The notes: generated by a model not told the origin, from the letters alone. A DNA stretch of 18,805 nucleotides from Acidimicrobiaceae bacterium (GCA_003514205.1 DORQ01000199.1:20899-39703), one strand, 5' to 3'. Counted from the stretch's first letter, positions 6,887 through 15,213 are shown. Numbers and translations are program-made.

Positions 6887-7996
6887 GTGTCCGTTGTCTG
6901 GGTTCTGTTGGGCCTCGCGGTTGTCGCCATAGCGCTCGTTGATTCCGCGGACACGTTGTTATCGACTCGGGTCCGAACCGGCCGATATTGGCCCACGGAC
7001 ATCTTCTATCGGTTGACCTTTGCCGGGTGGGTGTGGTGCGCCGGAAAGATTCGCGAGGAAGCTCGTCGGGAATCCTTTCTCTCGCTGTTCGGCCCCTTGT
7101 CGCTCCTGGCTCTCCTAGCCCTGTGGGTCATCGGGCAGGTAGTCGGCTGGGCGTTTGTCTGGTGGGGTATGCGTGGTTCCTTCTCCACGCCAATTTCGAG
7201 CTTCGGAGACTCCATCTACTACTCAGGGATTGTGTACTTTTCCGTTGGATTTGGCGATTTGACCACTATCGAAACGCTGCCGCGGGTGTTGGCCTTGCTT
7301 GAGGCGTTCGGTGGTCTCGCCACCATGGGACTGGTGATCGGTTTCGTCCCAACGTTGCTGGGGGCCTACCAGGATCGCGAACGACAGTTGCTGCGCCTTG
7401 ACGCGCTGACTAACGAGCAGGTCAACCCGATGGCGCTGGTGTTTTCCCACCTCGACCTGGACAACCCGCAGGTCAGTGATCTCGATGATCTCTTCGAAGA
7501 ATGGGAGCAATGGGCCTCTCAAGTCATGCAAAGCAACCTCAGCTTCCCAATGCTTGGCACCTTTCGCTCCCAGCAGGTCGGACAGCACTGGGTAACTGCA
7601 CTTGGCGTCGTGACCGACGCCGCAATCATCGTGATGGGTTGCGGGGCAACTGGGGATCGACGTCCTGCCCAGCGGATGTATCGACGCTCGGTGCGCACCA
7701 TCCGCTCCTACTGTGATCGCATCGGCGCGACCCCACTTCCGCTCGAGCCCATCAGCATCGAAACCTTTCGTTTTGGGTATGACGAGTTACAGCGCCACGG
7801 CTTCCCGGTGGACGGGTTCGAACAGAGCTATGCGAGAACAGCCCGACTGCGATCAGAGTTTGCCCCGTGGATGGAGGCGCTCATCGAGGACTTTCTCACT
7901 CCGCGAGGATTCTGGAGTCTGCAGATTGATGAACTCCCGCCGCTGGCCGCGGAATCGATTTCAGGTCAGGTTCTGGGAGAAGATACCTCCCAGTGA
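6887..7996 (+). CDS. Potassium-channel-like membrane protein
   Basis: A 369-residue integral membrane protein with a two-TM pore module. TM segments are at about 3-20, 68-94 and 132-160. Between the last two is a pore helix (about 107-117) and a filter-like SVGFGD (119-124), close to the TVGYGD selectivity filter of K+ channels (ion-channel family fold). The remaining 200 residues are soluble, probably cytoplasmic, and I do not recognise a known ligand-binding domain in them. The only possible start codons near the mftC stop are GTG 6887, directly abutting GGGAG, or TTG 6908; the former is chosen, with uncertainty. It lies 9 nt after and in the same frame as mftC. A role in ion or charge balance for the redox operon is inference only. 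Confidence 0.75.
   Translation: MSVVWVLLGLAVVAIALVDSADTLLSTRVRTGRYWPTDIFYRLTFAGWVWCAGKIREEARRESFLSLFGPLSLLALLALWVIGQVVGWAFVWWGMRGSFSTPISSFGDSIYYSGIVYFSVGFGDLTTIETLPRVLALLEAFGGLATMGLVIGFVPTLLGAYQDRERQLLRLDALTNEQVNPMALVFSHLDLDNPQVSDLDDLFEEWEQWASQVMQSNLSFPMLGTFRSQQVGQHWVTALGVVTDAAIIVMGCGATGDRRPAQRMYRRSVRTIRSYCDRIGATPLPLEPISIETFRFGYDELQRHGFPVDGFEQSYARTARLRSEFAPWMEALIEDFLTPRGFWSLQIDELPPLAAESISGQVLGEDTSQ
7973..7993 (+). promoter_or_regulatory. Hairpin masking the ribosome-binding site and start codon of the next gene
   Basis: CTGGGAG (7973-7979) and CTCCCAG (7987-7993) are a perfect 7-bp inverted repeat around the loop AAGATAC. The left arm contains the Shine-Dalgarno GGGAG. The right arm ends on the first G of the GTG start at 7993. 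The fold would block initiation unless ribosomes finishing the channel gene, whose stop TGA overlaps the start, melt it. There is no T-run, so it is not a terminator. Confidence 0.5.
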
Positions 7997-9984
7997 AACT
8001 CGGAAACCGCCTCCAACTCGGGGTCCACGTAGCGCCAAGTTCGGTGCTGTTTGGCCCGCACCCGACCAACCTCGGAGACGGTCGCGCGCTGTCTGACCGG
8101 CATACGAACTACTACCGTCGCCGCGCAGCGGGCGGCGCCGGAATCATCGTTGTGGAGGAGGCATCGGTTCACCCCAGCGACTGGCCCTATGAGCGGGCAC
8201 CGCTTGCGAGTGACTGTGGACCGGGATGGGCTTCCATTGCTGAGGCCTGCTCCGAGTTCGAAACCCTTGTGCTTGCTGGGCTTGGCCATAGCGGCGGCCA
8301 AGGAAGCTCCGCCTATTCGCAGCTTCCACTGTGGGCACCTTCCCATGTTCCAGAGGTCAATAGCCGTGAGGTTCCAAAGTCGATGGAACCCCATGAAATC
8401 GAGGAGCTACTCGACTGCTTCGTGAGGAGCTCCGTTGCGGCAGTTGCCGCGGGCTGCCATGGCGTGGAAATCAATATCGGGCAGTCCTCGCTGTTGCGGC
8501 AGTTCCTCTCTGGTCTCACCAACCATCGATCTGATGGTGCAGCGGACGGCCTTGCACTCGTGACGGCTCTCCTTGGCAGAGTTCGGATTGCCATACCGGA
8601 CAGCCTGTTGGCTCTGAGACTCTGTGCCGACGAGCTAGCCCCCTGGGCAGGCATTGTTCCAGAGCGAGGTGCCGAGATTGCAGCTGCGCTTGCCGAGCAT
8701 GCTGATCTCATCACGGTCGTTCGAGGTTCGATCTATTCGATGACTGCGACCCGCCCGGATTGCCACGAGCCGGCAGGATTCAATCGAAGCTTGGCAGCAC
8801 ACGTTGCCGCGGCCGTGCGTGCGGTGTACCCCGAGACGCGTATCGCGTTGCAGGGATCGGTGGTGGACGTCGCCATGGCCGAAGAGGTGCTGGCCGCTGG
8901 TGAAGTGGATTGCGTCGAAATGACAAGGGCGTTGATCGCTGATGCATCCTTGGTAGCCAAAGCCACCGCGGGGGAGGTCGATCGAGTTCGCCCGTGCCTT
9001 CTGTGTAATCAGACCTGCATGGTTCGAGATGCCCGCAACCCAATCATCTCCTGTGTGGTGGATCCCACGACAGGCTTTGAGCTACTCGAATCTGAACCAG
9101 GCAGATCTCAGGATCTTGTTGGACTCAGGGTGGTGGTGGTTGGCGCTGGCCCGGGCGGGATGGAAGCGGCGCGCTGTTGTGCGTTAGCAGGGGCAACGGT
9201 TCAACTCCACGAATCCTCCTCGCGTGTGGGCGGAGCGCTGGCCAGCGCCAGTGTTGCCGCTGGACGAGGTCGCCTCAATGCCCTCGTCAGTTGGCTTGAG
9301 CAGGAACTGAACGATGTGGGTGTCGAGGTCCTGACCAGTTCGAACCTTGTTGCCGCTGATGAAGTACTGCGCAACGCGGACGTCATCATCGTTGCGACCG
9401 GGTCGAGGAATGGTTCTCCCGACTACGTGGTCCAGGCAGGTGCTGCAGTGATGTGGGCACGGGAGGCGCTTGAGGGCGCCAACATCAATGGCCCGGTGTG
9501 TATCTGGGACCCGATCGGCGGACCCATCGGGATCTCAGTGGCCGAAACCATTCGATCCCAAGGCGTGGACGTCACCTTGGTGACTCCAGACAACATTGCC
9601 GGCAACGAACTGAGTCGAAGTGGAGACCTTGCGCCAGCGAACACGCGCCTACAACAAGTTGGTGCGAAGATCCTCCGCCGTGCCACGTTGGTGGAGCGAA
9701 CACATGACACCGTTGTGGTGACAGACCGTTTCAGCGGTGCGAGTTCAGAGATCGAAGCGACAACGCTGATTGATGCCGGGCATCGCCTGGCAGAGGACTC
9801 ACTCTTTCATGAACTCACGAGTGGCGAGCCCGGCGGCTCAGCAGCGATTGTCTTGAGAGTTGGTGATGCTGTTGCCCCGAGAACCGCTGCTGAGGCGATG
9901 ATTGAGGCGCGAAGAGTCGTGGCGGCGGCTCGGGGGCAGATCCCCGTGAGCGATGGTGTTCCAATGATTGGCACGGTGCATTGA
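7993..9984 (+). CDS. OYE/FadH-like Fe-S flavoprotein 1, degenerate flavin site
   Basis: A 663-residue three-domain protein of the 2,4-dienoyl-CoA reductase/old yellow enzyme type, matching the mycofactocin-associated FadH/OYE family 1. An N-terminal TIM barrel (about 1-330) is followed by a 4Fe-4S site C335, C338, C342, C354. A C-terminal FAD/NAD(P) domain follows, with VVVVGAGPGG at about 380-389 and a second Rossmann-like part after about 490. The barrel lacks several flavin-binding or active-site signatures. The Gln-x-x-His motif reads LAGLGH, the segment after LTNHRSD lacks YGG...NR, and the phosphate loop reads MTRALIAD instead of GR. The electron-entry Fe-S and FAD parts look intact. 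GTG start overlaps the channel stop by 4 bp. It shares the HPxDWPYE segment with the second homologue at 11455. Confidence 0.85.
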   Translation: MKLGNRLQLGVHVAPSSVLFGPHPTNLGDGRALSDRHTNYYRRRAAGGAGIIVVEEASVHPSDWPYERAPLASDCGPGWASIAEACSEFETLVLAGLGHSGGQGSSAYSQLPLWAPSHVPEVNSREVPKSMEPHEIEELLDCFVRSSVAAVAAGCHGVEINIGQSSLLRQFLSGLTNHRSDGAADGLALVTALLGRVRIAIPDSLLALRLCADELAPWAGIVPERGAEIAAALAEHADLITVVRGSIYSMTATRPDCHEPAGFNRSLAAHVAAAVRAVYPETRIALQGSVVDVAMAEEVLAAGEVDCVEMTRALIADASLVAKATAGEVDRVRPCLLCNQTCMVRDARNPIISCVVDPTTGFELLESEPGRSQDLVGLRVVVVGAGPGGMEAARCCALAGATVQLHESSSRVGGALASASVAAGRGRLNALVSWLEQELNDVGVEVLTSSNLVAADEVLRNADVIIVATGSRNGSPDYVVQAGAAVMWAREALEGANINGPVCIWDPIGGPIGISVAETIRSQGVDVTLVTPDNIAGNELSRSGDLAPANTRLQQVGAKILRRATLVERTHDTVVVTDRFSGASSEIEATTLIDAGHRLAEDSLFHELTSGEPGGSAAIVLRVGDAVAPRTAAEAMIEARRVVAAARGQIPVSDGVPMIGTVH

Positions 9985-10538
9985 GCGAGGACAGCCAGGA
10001 TCTCCAGTTGTCTGGTGCCTCGGCAGCCGGGCGCCAACAAGTGGCCAGTCCTCTTGGTACCGGCCGTGTGCTGTTACTGATCTGTTCGGTGCTGGTCGCG
10101 ACCCTGACAGTATTCGGCAGCTTGTGGTTCACCGATGACGCGTTCCCGTTCGCGCCGTTTCGGATGTTCTCGGTGGCGAACGATCCAAACGGATTGGTCT
10201 CCGCGATGGCGGTACGAGTCGAGTTCGACAATGGTGAGGAGCGCCTCCTTCGCGCTGGTGACTTTGGACTGCGTCGTGCCGAGCTCGAAGGCCAGACTCG
10301 CTCTGATCGATGGGCCGACACGGCGAAACTTGGTGCGCTTGCGGCAAGCTATAACCGTCGCCATTCCCGCCAGATCATTCACCTTCAAATTGTGTCGATC
10401 TCGGTGCGACTCCGAGATGGCGAACCCACCGACGAGACCTCTGAGCGAGTGATTGGGGACTGGGCGGCTGATCGATACGACGGCGAGCGCGCTACTCCGA
10501 ATCTGCCCCCTGATGAGGGATTCGGGGGATTTTCGTGA
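9981..10538 (+). CDS. Single-pass membrane protein, partner of HTTM-like gene
   Basis: A 185-residue protein of unrecognised family. One transmembrane segment lies at about 28-48 (RVLLLICSVLVATLTVFGSLW), followed by FPFAPFRMFS (about 55-64), a motif I recall next to HTTM/vitamin-K-carboxylase-like proteins in actinobacteria, though I cannot verify it here. The remaining 120 residues are probably extracytoplasmic and begin with a beta-rich stretch (AVRVEFDNGEERLLRAGDFG). The C-terminus is rich in Asp, Glu and Pro. The start is TTG 9981, overlapping the previous stop (TTGA); no strong Shine-Dalgarno is seen, so coupling is likely. It overlaps the next gene by 4 bp, suggesting the two products work together. 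Confidence 0.65.
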   Translation: MSEDSQDLQLSGASAAGRQQVASPLGTGRVLLLICSVLVATLTVFGSLWFTDDAFPFAPFRMFSVANDPNGLVSAMAVRVEFDNGEERLLRAGDFGLRRAELEGQTRSDRWADTAKLGALAASYNRRHSRQIIHLQIVSISVRLRDGEPTDETSERVIGDWAADRYDGERATPNLPPDEGFGGFS

Positions 10539-11443
10539 ACGCCCAAGGTCGGGTGTCAGGATGGGTGGGCTCCTATTGGTTCGAGGCCATTCCTCGTGAG
10601 CGAATGGTGGTGTTCTCACGGTGCATTCACGGTGTGCTGTTGCTGTACTTGTTGCGCTTCGACGGATGGGTTGTTGATCACGCTGTTGTGCCCCAGGAGT
10701 ACTTTCAGCCACTCGCATTGACGCGGCTCCTGCACCTCCCTCCCCCGACCACAGTGACCATGACAGTGCTGAGGGTTGGACTGGGGGCGTGCTGTATTGG
10801 TGCACTAGCTGTGACGTGGCTGAAGCCACGCCGGGGACTCCTGCCAGCAGCCCGAGTGCTGAATGCTCTCGTGTTCTTGGGTGCATTGGTATGGCTGCTG
10901 TGGGCCTTCTCATATGCAAAGGTCGATCACGATCGACTCACCGCGTTGGTTGCACTCGCAGTTGTGGTGGTCGTGCCAGGGGTCGGCCGTGGCGATGATC
11001 AGCTGGTGGGGTGGGGGCTCCGGACCATCCAGGTGGTGTTCATTCTCGCCTACCCACTCTCGGCGATTTCCAAGTTTCGCAAGTCCGGTTTTTTGTGGGC
11101 AAACAATGCGACCTTCGCTCGGGCGATCGTCCGTCGAGGCACTCCGATTGGAAAGTGGCTCCTGAACCATGGGCTCCTACTTCGCGTCGGGCAGTGGGCG
11201 TTCATTAGCTTTGAAGTGCTTGCCGTGTTCGCTCTTCTGCGCGAGCCTCGAACGCAACGGCTGATTCTCGCCGGGGTCGTGGGGCTTCACCTCTTCACGT
11301 ATGCGACGATCGCAATTCACTTTCTCCCGCACACGATCTGCATCCTTGCGTTTGCCCCACTGGAGAAGCTGTTAGACCGAGGCAATCGCACAGCCCTCGG
11401 GACACCTTCCTCGGAATACTCGTCCGCTGCGACCACGACGTAA
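10535..11443 (+). CDS. HTTM-like multipass membrane protein
   Basis: A 302-residue protein with about seven hydrophobic segments at roughly 26-42, 73-95, 105-128, 134-150, 162-180, 217-235 and 243-274. The stretch YPLSAISKFRKSGFLWANN (about 173-191), followed by a helix and the HFLPH motif (262-266), resembles the HTTM domain (horizontally transferred transmembrane domain, related to vitamin-K-dependent gamma-carboxylase). The catalytic activity of bacterial HTTM proteins is mostly unknown. GTG start at 10535 overlaps the previous stop and is preceded by GGGGGA about 5 nt upstream. The Ser/Thr-rich C-terminal tail is soluble. It ends 11 nt before the second OYE-like gene. Family call is moderate; membrane topology is clear. 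Confidence 0.65.
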   Translation: MNAQGRVSGWVGSYWFEAIPRERMVVFSRCIHGVLLLYLLRFDGWVVDHAVVPQEYFQPLALTRLLHLPPPTTVTMTVLRVGLGACCIGALAVTWLKPRRGLLPAARVLNALVFLGALVWLLWAFSYAKVDHDRLTALVALAVVVVVPGVGRGDDQLVGWGLRTIQVVFILAYPLSAISKFRKSGFLWANNATFARAIVRRGTPIGKWLLNHGLLLRVGQWAFISFEVLAVFALLREPRTQRLILAGVVGLHLFTYATIAIHFLPHTICILAFAPLEKLLDRGNRTALGTPSSEYSSAATTT

Positions 11444-11454
11444 CGTCTGTAGCT

Positions 11455-13404
11455 ATGGCTGAGCGCTTGTTGTGGTCCCCCCTCCAACTTGGGCCGGTTT
11501 CTGTCCGAAACCGGATCGTGTTCTCTGCGCACCTCACGAACTACGCAACGCAGGGCGGGCTTCCCTCCGAGCAGCATGCGGCATATTACGCAGAGCGGGC
11601 CGCCGGTGGCGCTGGCCTGATCATCACCGAGGAACACTCAACGCACCCCACGGACTGGCCCTACGAGAAGCTCATCCACGGGTTTCGCCGTGAGGTAATC
11701 GAGGGGTACCGCCGGATGACCGATGCTGTTCACCTCCACGGAACTCCAATCTTCGCTCAGTTAAATCACAACGGTGGCCAGGCCTCCTCCATGTTCAGTC
11801 GGCTTCCGGTCTGGGCTCCTTCACCGGTAGCAGATCCGTTGTTTCGTGAGGTTCCCAAGGCAGTGAGCCCGGGTGAGATTGAAGAGATCGTGGCGGGCTA
11901 CGCCGCGGTGGCGCGGCATTGCGTTGAGGGTGGTTTCGATGGGATCGAGCTCCAATGTTCACACTCGTCGATCGTCCGTGGGTTTCTGTCACCAGCCACA
12001 AACCGTCGAACCGATCTGTATGGCGGCACCCTTGAGAATCGCTGTCGACTGCTTGTGGAGATCGTCTCCGCGGTGCGAGCGGCGATTGGTCCAGGGTTGG
12101 CGCTTGGGGTCCGCATCTGCGGTGACGAGCTCATCGAGGGTGGCACGAGAATCGAGGACGCTGTCGCGATCGCGAAAATCGTCGAGGCCACCGAAGAGGT
12201 TGACTACATCAACACTTCTATTGGGGTAGCGACGGCCTCGCTCTTCATGATTGAAGCCTCCATGCACGTTCCGCCGGGCTATGCGATGTTCATCCCATCG
12301 GCAATTCGTGAGGCAGTGTCGCTGCCGGTGGTCGGGGTTGGACGCTTCAAGGATCCACTTCAGGCTGAGCGGGCATTGCTCGAGGGCCAGTGTGACCTCG
12401 TTGGAGTTGTTCGTGGTCAGATCGCAGATGCTGAGTTCGCAGCCAAGGCCCGAGCCGGCAGAGCAGAGGAGACTCGTCTGTGTCTGTCCTGCAATCAGGA
12501 ATGTGTTGGGCGAATGGGACTCAATCGATGGCTGGGGTGCATCGAGAACCCTCGCACAGGGCGCGAATCGGAGGGCGTCGGCAGCGTTCAATTGACCACC
12601 AAGCCTCAGTCGGTGGTGGTCGTCGGTGCAGGTCCTGCTGGTCTTCAGGCAGCAATCGCGGCTGCGAGAAACGGGCATCGAGTCACCGTTGTCGAAGCCG
12701 AGCCAGAACCAGGCGGGTTGGTGCGTCTTGCTGCCAGCATCCCCAATCGAGCGGAACTCGGAGACCTCATCCGCAACCAGGTCGCAGAGGCACGCAGGCT
12801 CGGAGTGGAGATTCGATGTGGTGTCGCCGCCACCCCGAGCGCGGTTCGTTCGATGGGCGCCGATCACGTAGTAGTGGCCACCGGCTCTACCCCCGCTCGG
12901 CCGTGGTGGGCAGGGGCAGAGCACACGTGGATCTGTGATGTCAGGGACGTTTTGGATGGCTCAGCTTCGCCACAAGGGACGGTGCTCGTCTTGGACGAGA
13001 TCGGCTTTCATCATGCAACCTCAGTTGCCGAGCTGCTTGCTGATCGAGGATGTTCGGTGGAGGTGATCACACCGGGCATGGTGGTAGGACAAGACCTAGG
13101 AATCACCCTCGACATGGAGAATTGGTGGATCCGGGCAGGTGCAAAAGGGATCGTGCAATCCACTGAGCTGGTTCCGATGGGCGTCGAAGGCCACGCTGTG
13201 CAGTTTCAGCATTATCCAACTGGCCAGATGGAACAGCGAGAAGTTGATTGGGTCGTGCTCGCAGTTCCGGCCGCGCCGCGTGAGGACCTTTACGCCGAGC
13301 TACGAGATGCTGGCGTATCAGTCCAACGGGCGGGGGATTGTGTTGCGCCTCGCCGAGCTCATTCGGCAGTTATTGAGGGCGAGCGGGTCGGCGCCGCACT
13401 ATGA
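11455..13404 (+). CDS. OYE/FadH-like Fe-S flavoprotein 2
   Basis: A 649-residue FMN/4Fe-4S/FAD oxidoreductase of the 2,4-dienoyl-CoA reductase type, matching mycofactocin-associated FadH/OYE family 2. The TIM barrel (about 1-335) keeps AQLNHNGGQ for flavin contact, SPATNRRTDLYGGTLENR, and RICGDEL. The Fe-S cysteines are C343, C346, C350 and C362. The FAD/NAD domain starts with VVVVGAGPAG at about 385-394. The phosphate-loop end reads VVRGQIAD, slightly off the usual GR. Electrons in this family run NAD(P)H to FAD to Fe-S to FMN to an enoyl-type acceptor, or in reverse; the substrate here is unknown. ATG 11455 is 11 nt after the HTTM stop, with no obvious Shine-Dalgarno. Its stop overlaps the AlkD-like start (ATGA). 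Confidence 0.9.
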   Translation: MAERLLWSPLQLGPVSVRNRIVFSAHLTNYATQGGLPSEQHAAYYAERAAGGAGLIITEEHSTHPTDWPYEKLIHGFRREVIEGYRRMTDAVHLHGTPIFAQLNHNGGQASSMFSRLPVWAPSPVADPLFREVPKAVSPGEIEEIVAGYAAVARHCVEGGFDGIELQCSHSSIVRGFLSPATNRRTDLYGGTLENRCRLLVEIVSAVRAAIGPGLALGVRICGDELIEGGTRIEDAVAIAKIVEATEEVDYINTSIGVATASLFMIEASMHVPPGYAMFIPSAIREAVSLPVVGVGRFKDPLQAERALLEGQCDLVGVVRGQIADAEFAAKARAGRAEETRLCLSCNQECVGRMGLNRWLGCIENPRTGRESEGVGSVQLTTKPQSVVVVGAGPAGLQAAIAAARNGHRVTVVEAEPEPGGLVRLAASIPNRAELGDLIRNQVAEARRLGVEIRCGVAATPSAVRSMGADHVVVATGSTPARPWWAGAEHTWICDVRDVLDGSASPQGTVLVLDEIGFHHATSVAELLADRGCSVEVITPGMVVGQDLGITLDMENWWIRAGAKGIVQSTELVPMGVEGHAVQFQHYPTGQMEQREVDWVVLAVPAAPREDLYAELRDAGVSVQRAGDCVAPRRAHSAVIEGERVGAAL

Positions 13405-14186
13405 CCCAATTGGCAACGGAAGCAAGAATGGAGCTGGCGATTGCTTCCCTGCGTGAGGCTCTCCAAGTTGCTGGAACTCCAGCAAGAATTCAAGCGGTGC
13501 GCGACTATCTGAAGCTGGACTGCGATGCGTTCGGGGTGTCGGTGCCAGAGGTGCGACGAGCCGTGATCAGCATGATCAAGGAGTTTGCCATCAACGATCA
13601 TGACGAGGTCGTTGCTCTGGCGGCCAAGCTGTGGAGTTCCACGGTCTACGAGGAACGCAAAGCTGCTGTCGATCTGCTTGTCTACCGTCGCAAGGTACTG
13701 ATTCCGAACGACCTTCGACGTGTTGAGACCATGCTTCGCTCAGCAGGCACCTGGGCGTTGGTGGACGAGTGTGCTGAAAAGGTTGCTGGCTATATCGATC
13801 AGCAGTTTCCTGTGGAGTCGGCTGAATACATCGACGCTTGGGCGAGCCAGTCAGAGTCGTTCTGGCTTCGTCGCTCAGCGTTGCTGGTGCTGATAGGTCC
13901 GCTGCGAAAAGGAGTTGGCGACCTCAGTCGTTTCGAGCGGTACGCAGTTCCGATGATGGCGGAGAAGGAATTCTTCATTCGAAAAGCAATTGGCTGGGTT
14001 CTCCGTGACGCCAGTCGGAAGCAACCAGAGATGGTCCGTGCCTTCGCCGAGAAGTACTCCAATCAACTATCAGCGCTCAGTTTGCGCGAAGCCACCCGCA
14101 CCCTACCGCCCATCGAGATGGGGGTAGCGCGTACTACTGCGCCTGCCAATCCGCGAGGCGCATCTAGTCTGGGCAGCAATGTCTAA
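13401..14186 (+). CDS. AlkD-family DNA glycosylase (HEAT-like repeats)
   Basis: A 261-residue all-helical protein of the DNA alkylation repair AlkD family, which removes 3- and 7-alkylpurines. Compared with Bacillus cereus AlkD (W109, D113, R148, W187), the matching residues W118, D122 (in TWALVDECAEKVAG), R157 (in FWLRR) and W199 (in FFIRKAIGWVLRD) are all present. It is thus probably catalytically competent. The typical length is about 230-240 residues; the extra C-terminal 30 residues are Ala/Ser/Pro-rich. It overlaps the previous gene by 4 bp and EtfA by 8 bp, so it is firmly inside the operon. Its presence in a redox-cofactor operon is odd; protection from alkylating or aldehyde by-products, or plain operon hitch-hiking, are possible. 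Confidence 0.85.
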   Translation: MTQLATEARMELAIASLREALQVAGTPARIQAVRDYLKLDCDAFGVSVPEVRRAVISMIKEFAINDHDEVVALAAKLWSSTVYEERKAAVDLLVYRRKVLIPNDLRRVETMLRSAGTWALVDECAEKVAGYIDQQFPVESAEYIDAWASQSESFWLRRSALLVLIGPLRKGVGDLSRFERYAVPMMAEKEFFIRKAIGWVLRDASRKQPEMVRAFAEKYSNQLSALSLREATRTLPPIEMGVARTTAPANPRGASSLGSNV

Positions 14187-15213
14187 CCGGCCGGTAGTGA
14201 TCATTCCTGCTCGATCTGGCGAACCAGCCCTTGGCTGGGCCGAGGCCTGTGCTGAGGCTGATGGGATCGCTGTCGATCTCGGGTTTGAGGAAGCGGCAGT
14301 GTGTTGTATTGGCTCGGTCTTGGGTCCAGTGGCTGCGCGGCTTGGCCGTGGCTCGGTGGTTGTCTGTTGCGAAGCACAGAGCTTTGAACCGGCGCGGTGG
14401 GCCGAAACGTTGGCCAGCGAGTGCGGTGAAGCACAGGTTGTTCTCCTGCCGGGCTCAGCCGATGGTCGCGACCTCGCCGTTCGGCTCGCAGCGATCCTGA
14501 GACGCCCGCTCCATGCGCAGTGCTCCTCCATCTCGGCTGTGCAGGTCGAACGTCCTCGATATGGGTCGACCTTGCTGGAGCGTGTTCCAGTCGCCGGTCC
14601 CTTCGTCGCAACATTGGCTCCTGGTGCTCGGGCCACAGAAACCCCCGCTGAGCAGGACATGGTCCAGGTGCGTTCCATTGACTTGGCTCCAGCTGTCATC
14701 ACAGCTGAACCTCAGCTCGTTGCGCTTCAGACACCCGATCCTGCGACAGTGGGGCTCAGCGATGCGCGGCGAATCGTTGGCGCAGGCGCAGGTGTGATGA
14801 GCAAGGACGATTCACTTGAGGTCAACAGGTCGCGGTTCGAAGTACTGACACAGGTCGGGCTTGCCTGCGGTGCAGCGCTAGGAGCCACTCGAGTGGTCAC
14901 CGATGCTGGGTACGTGGACCATGGACGCCAAATCGGAAGCACCGGTGTGGTGGTAGACCCGGACCTCTACATTGCATTCGGGGTGGCCGGTGCAGTGCAG
15001 CACACCACTGGACTCGGCAATCCAGATCACGTGATCTCGGTAAACACCGATCCGCACGCTCCAATGATGGCTCTCGCTGACCTCGCGATCACTACCGACG
15101 CGCCACGGACGATTGCGGCCCTTGCGGCGCAGCTCGCAGAGCGAACCACTGAGCCGGCAGCGCGACCGGAACTCCACCAATCGATCACACCAGGAAGCGA
15201 GGCTGCTACCTGA
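14179..15213 (+). CDS. etfA: Electron transfer flavoprotein alpha subunit (EtfA/FixB-like)
   Basis: A 344-residue ETF alpha subunit. The C-terminal FAD domain is clear: VGAGAGV (about 200-206), LGATR (about 234-238), the region AGYVDHGRQIGSTG (243-256), LYIAFGVAGAVQH (263-275) and NTDPHAPM (289-296). The N-terminal 190 residues have weak similarity to the usual EtfA alpha domain and keep only the overall beta-alpha pattern. Together with the EtfB at 16801 it should form the heterodimer that passes single electrons from dehydrogenases to FixC or an ETF:quinone oxidoreductase. ATG 14179 overlaps the AlkD stop by 8 bp; its own Shine-Dalgarno is weak. Its stop overlaps the FixC ATG (TGATG). The order fixB-fixC-fixX-fixA differs from the common fixABCX. 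Confidence 0.9.
   Translation: MSNRPVVIIPARSGEPALGWAEACAEADGIAVDLGFEEAAVCCIGSVLGPVAARLGRGSVVVCCEAQSFEPARWAETLASECGEAQVVLLPGSADGRDLAVRLAAILRRPLHAQCSSISAVQVERPRYGSTLLERVPVAGPFVATLAPGARATETPAEQDMVQVRSIDLAPAVITAEPQLVALQTPDPATVGLSDARRIVGAGAGVMSKDDSLEVNRSRFEVLTQVGLACGAALGATRVVTDAGYVDHGRQIGSTGVVVDPDLYIAFGVAGAVQHTTGLGNPDHVISVNTDPHAPMMALADLAITTDAPRTIAALAAQLAERTTEPAARPELHQSITPGSEAAT

Noticed and set aside
9981..10921. Long minus-strand open frames opposite the HTTM and single-pass genes, and similar antisense frames across the operon
   Set aside because: They show low-complexity Arg/Ser/Pro-rich translations typical of GC-rich shadow frames, with no recognisable motifs.
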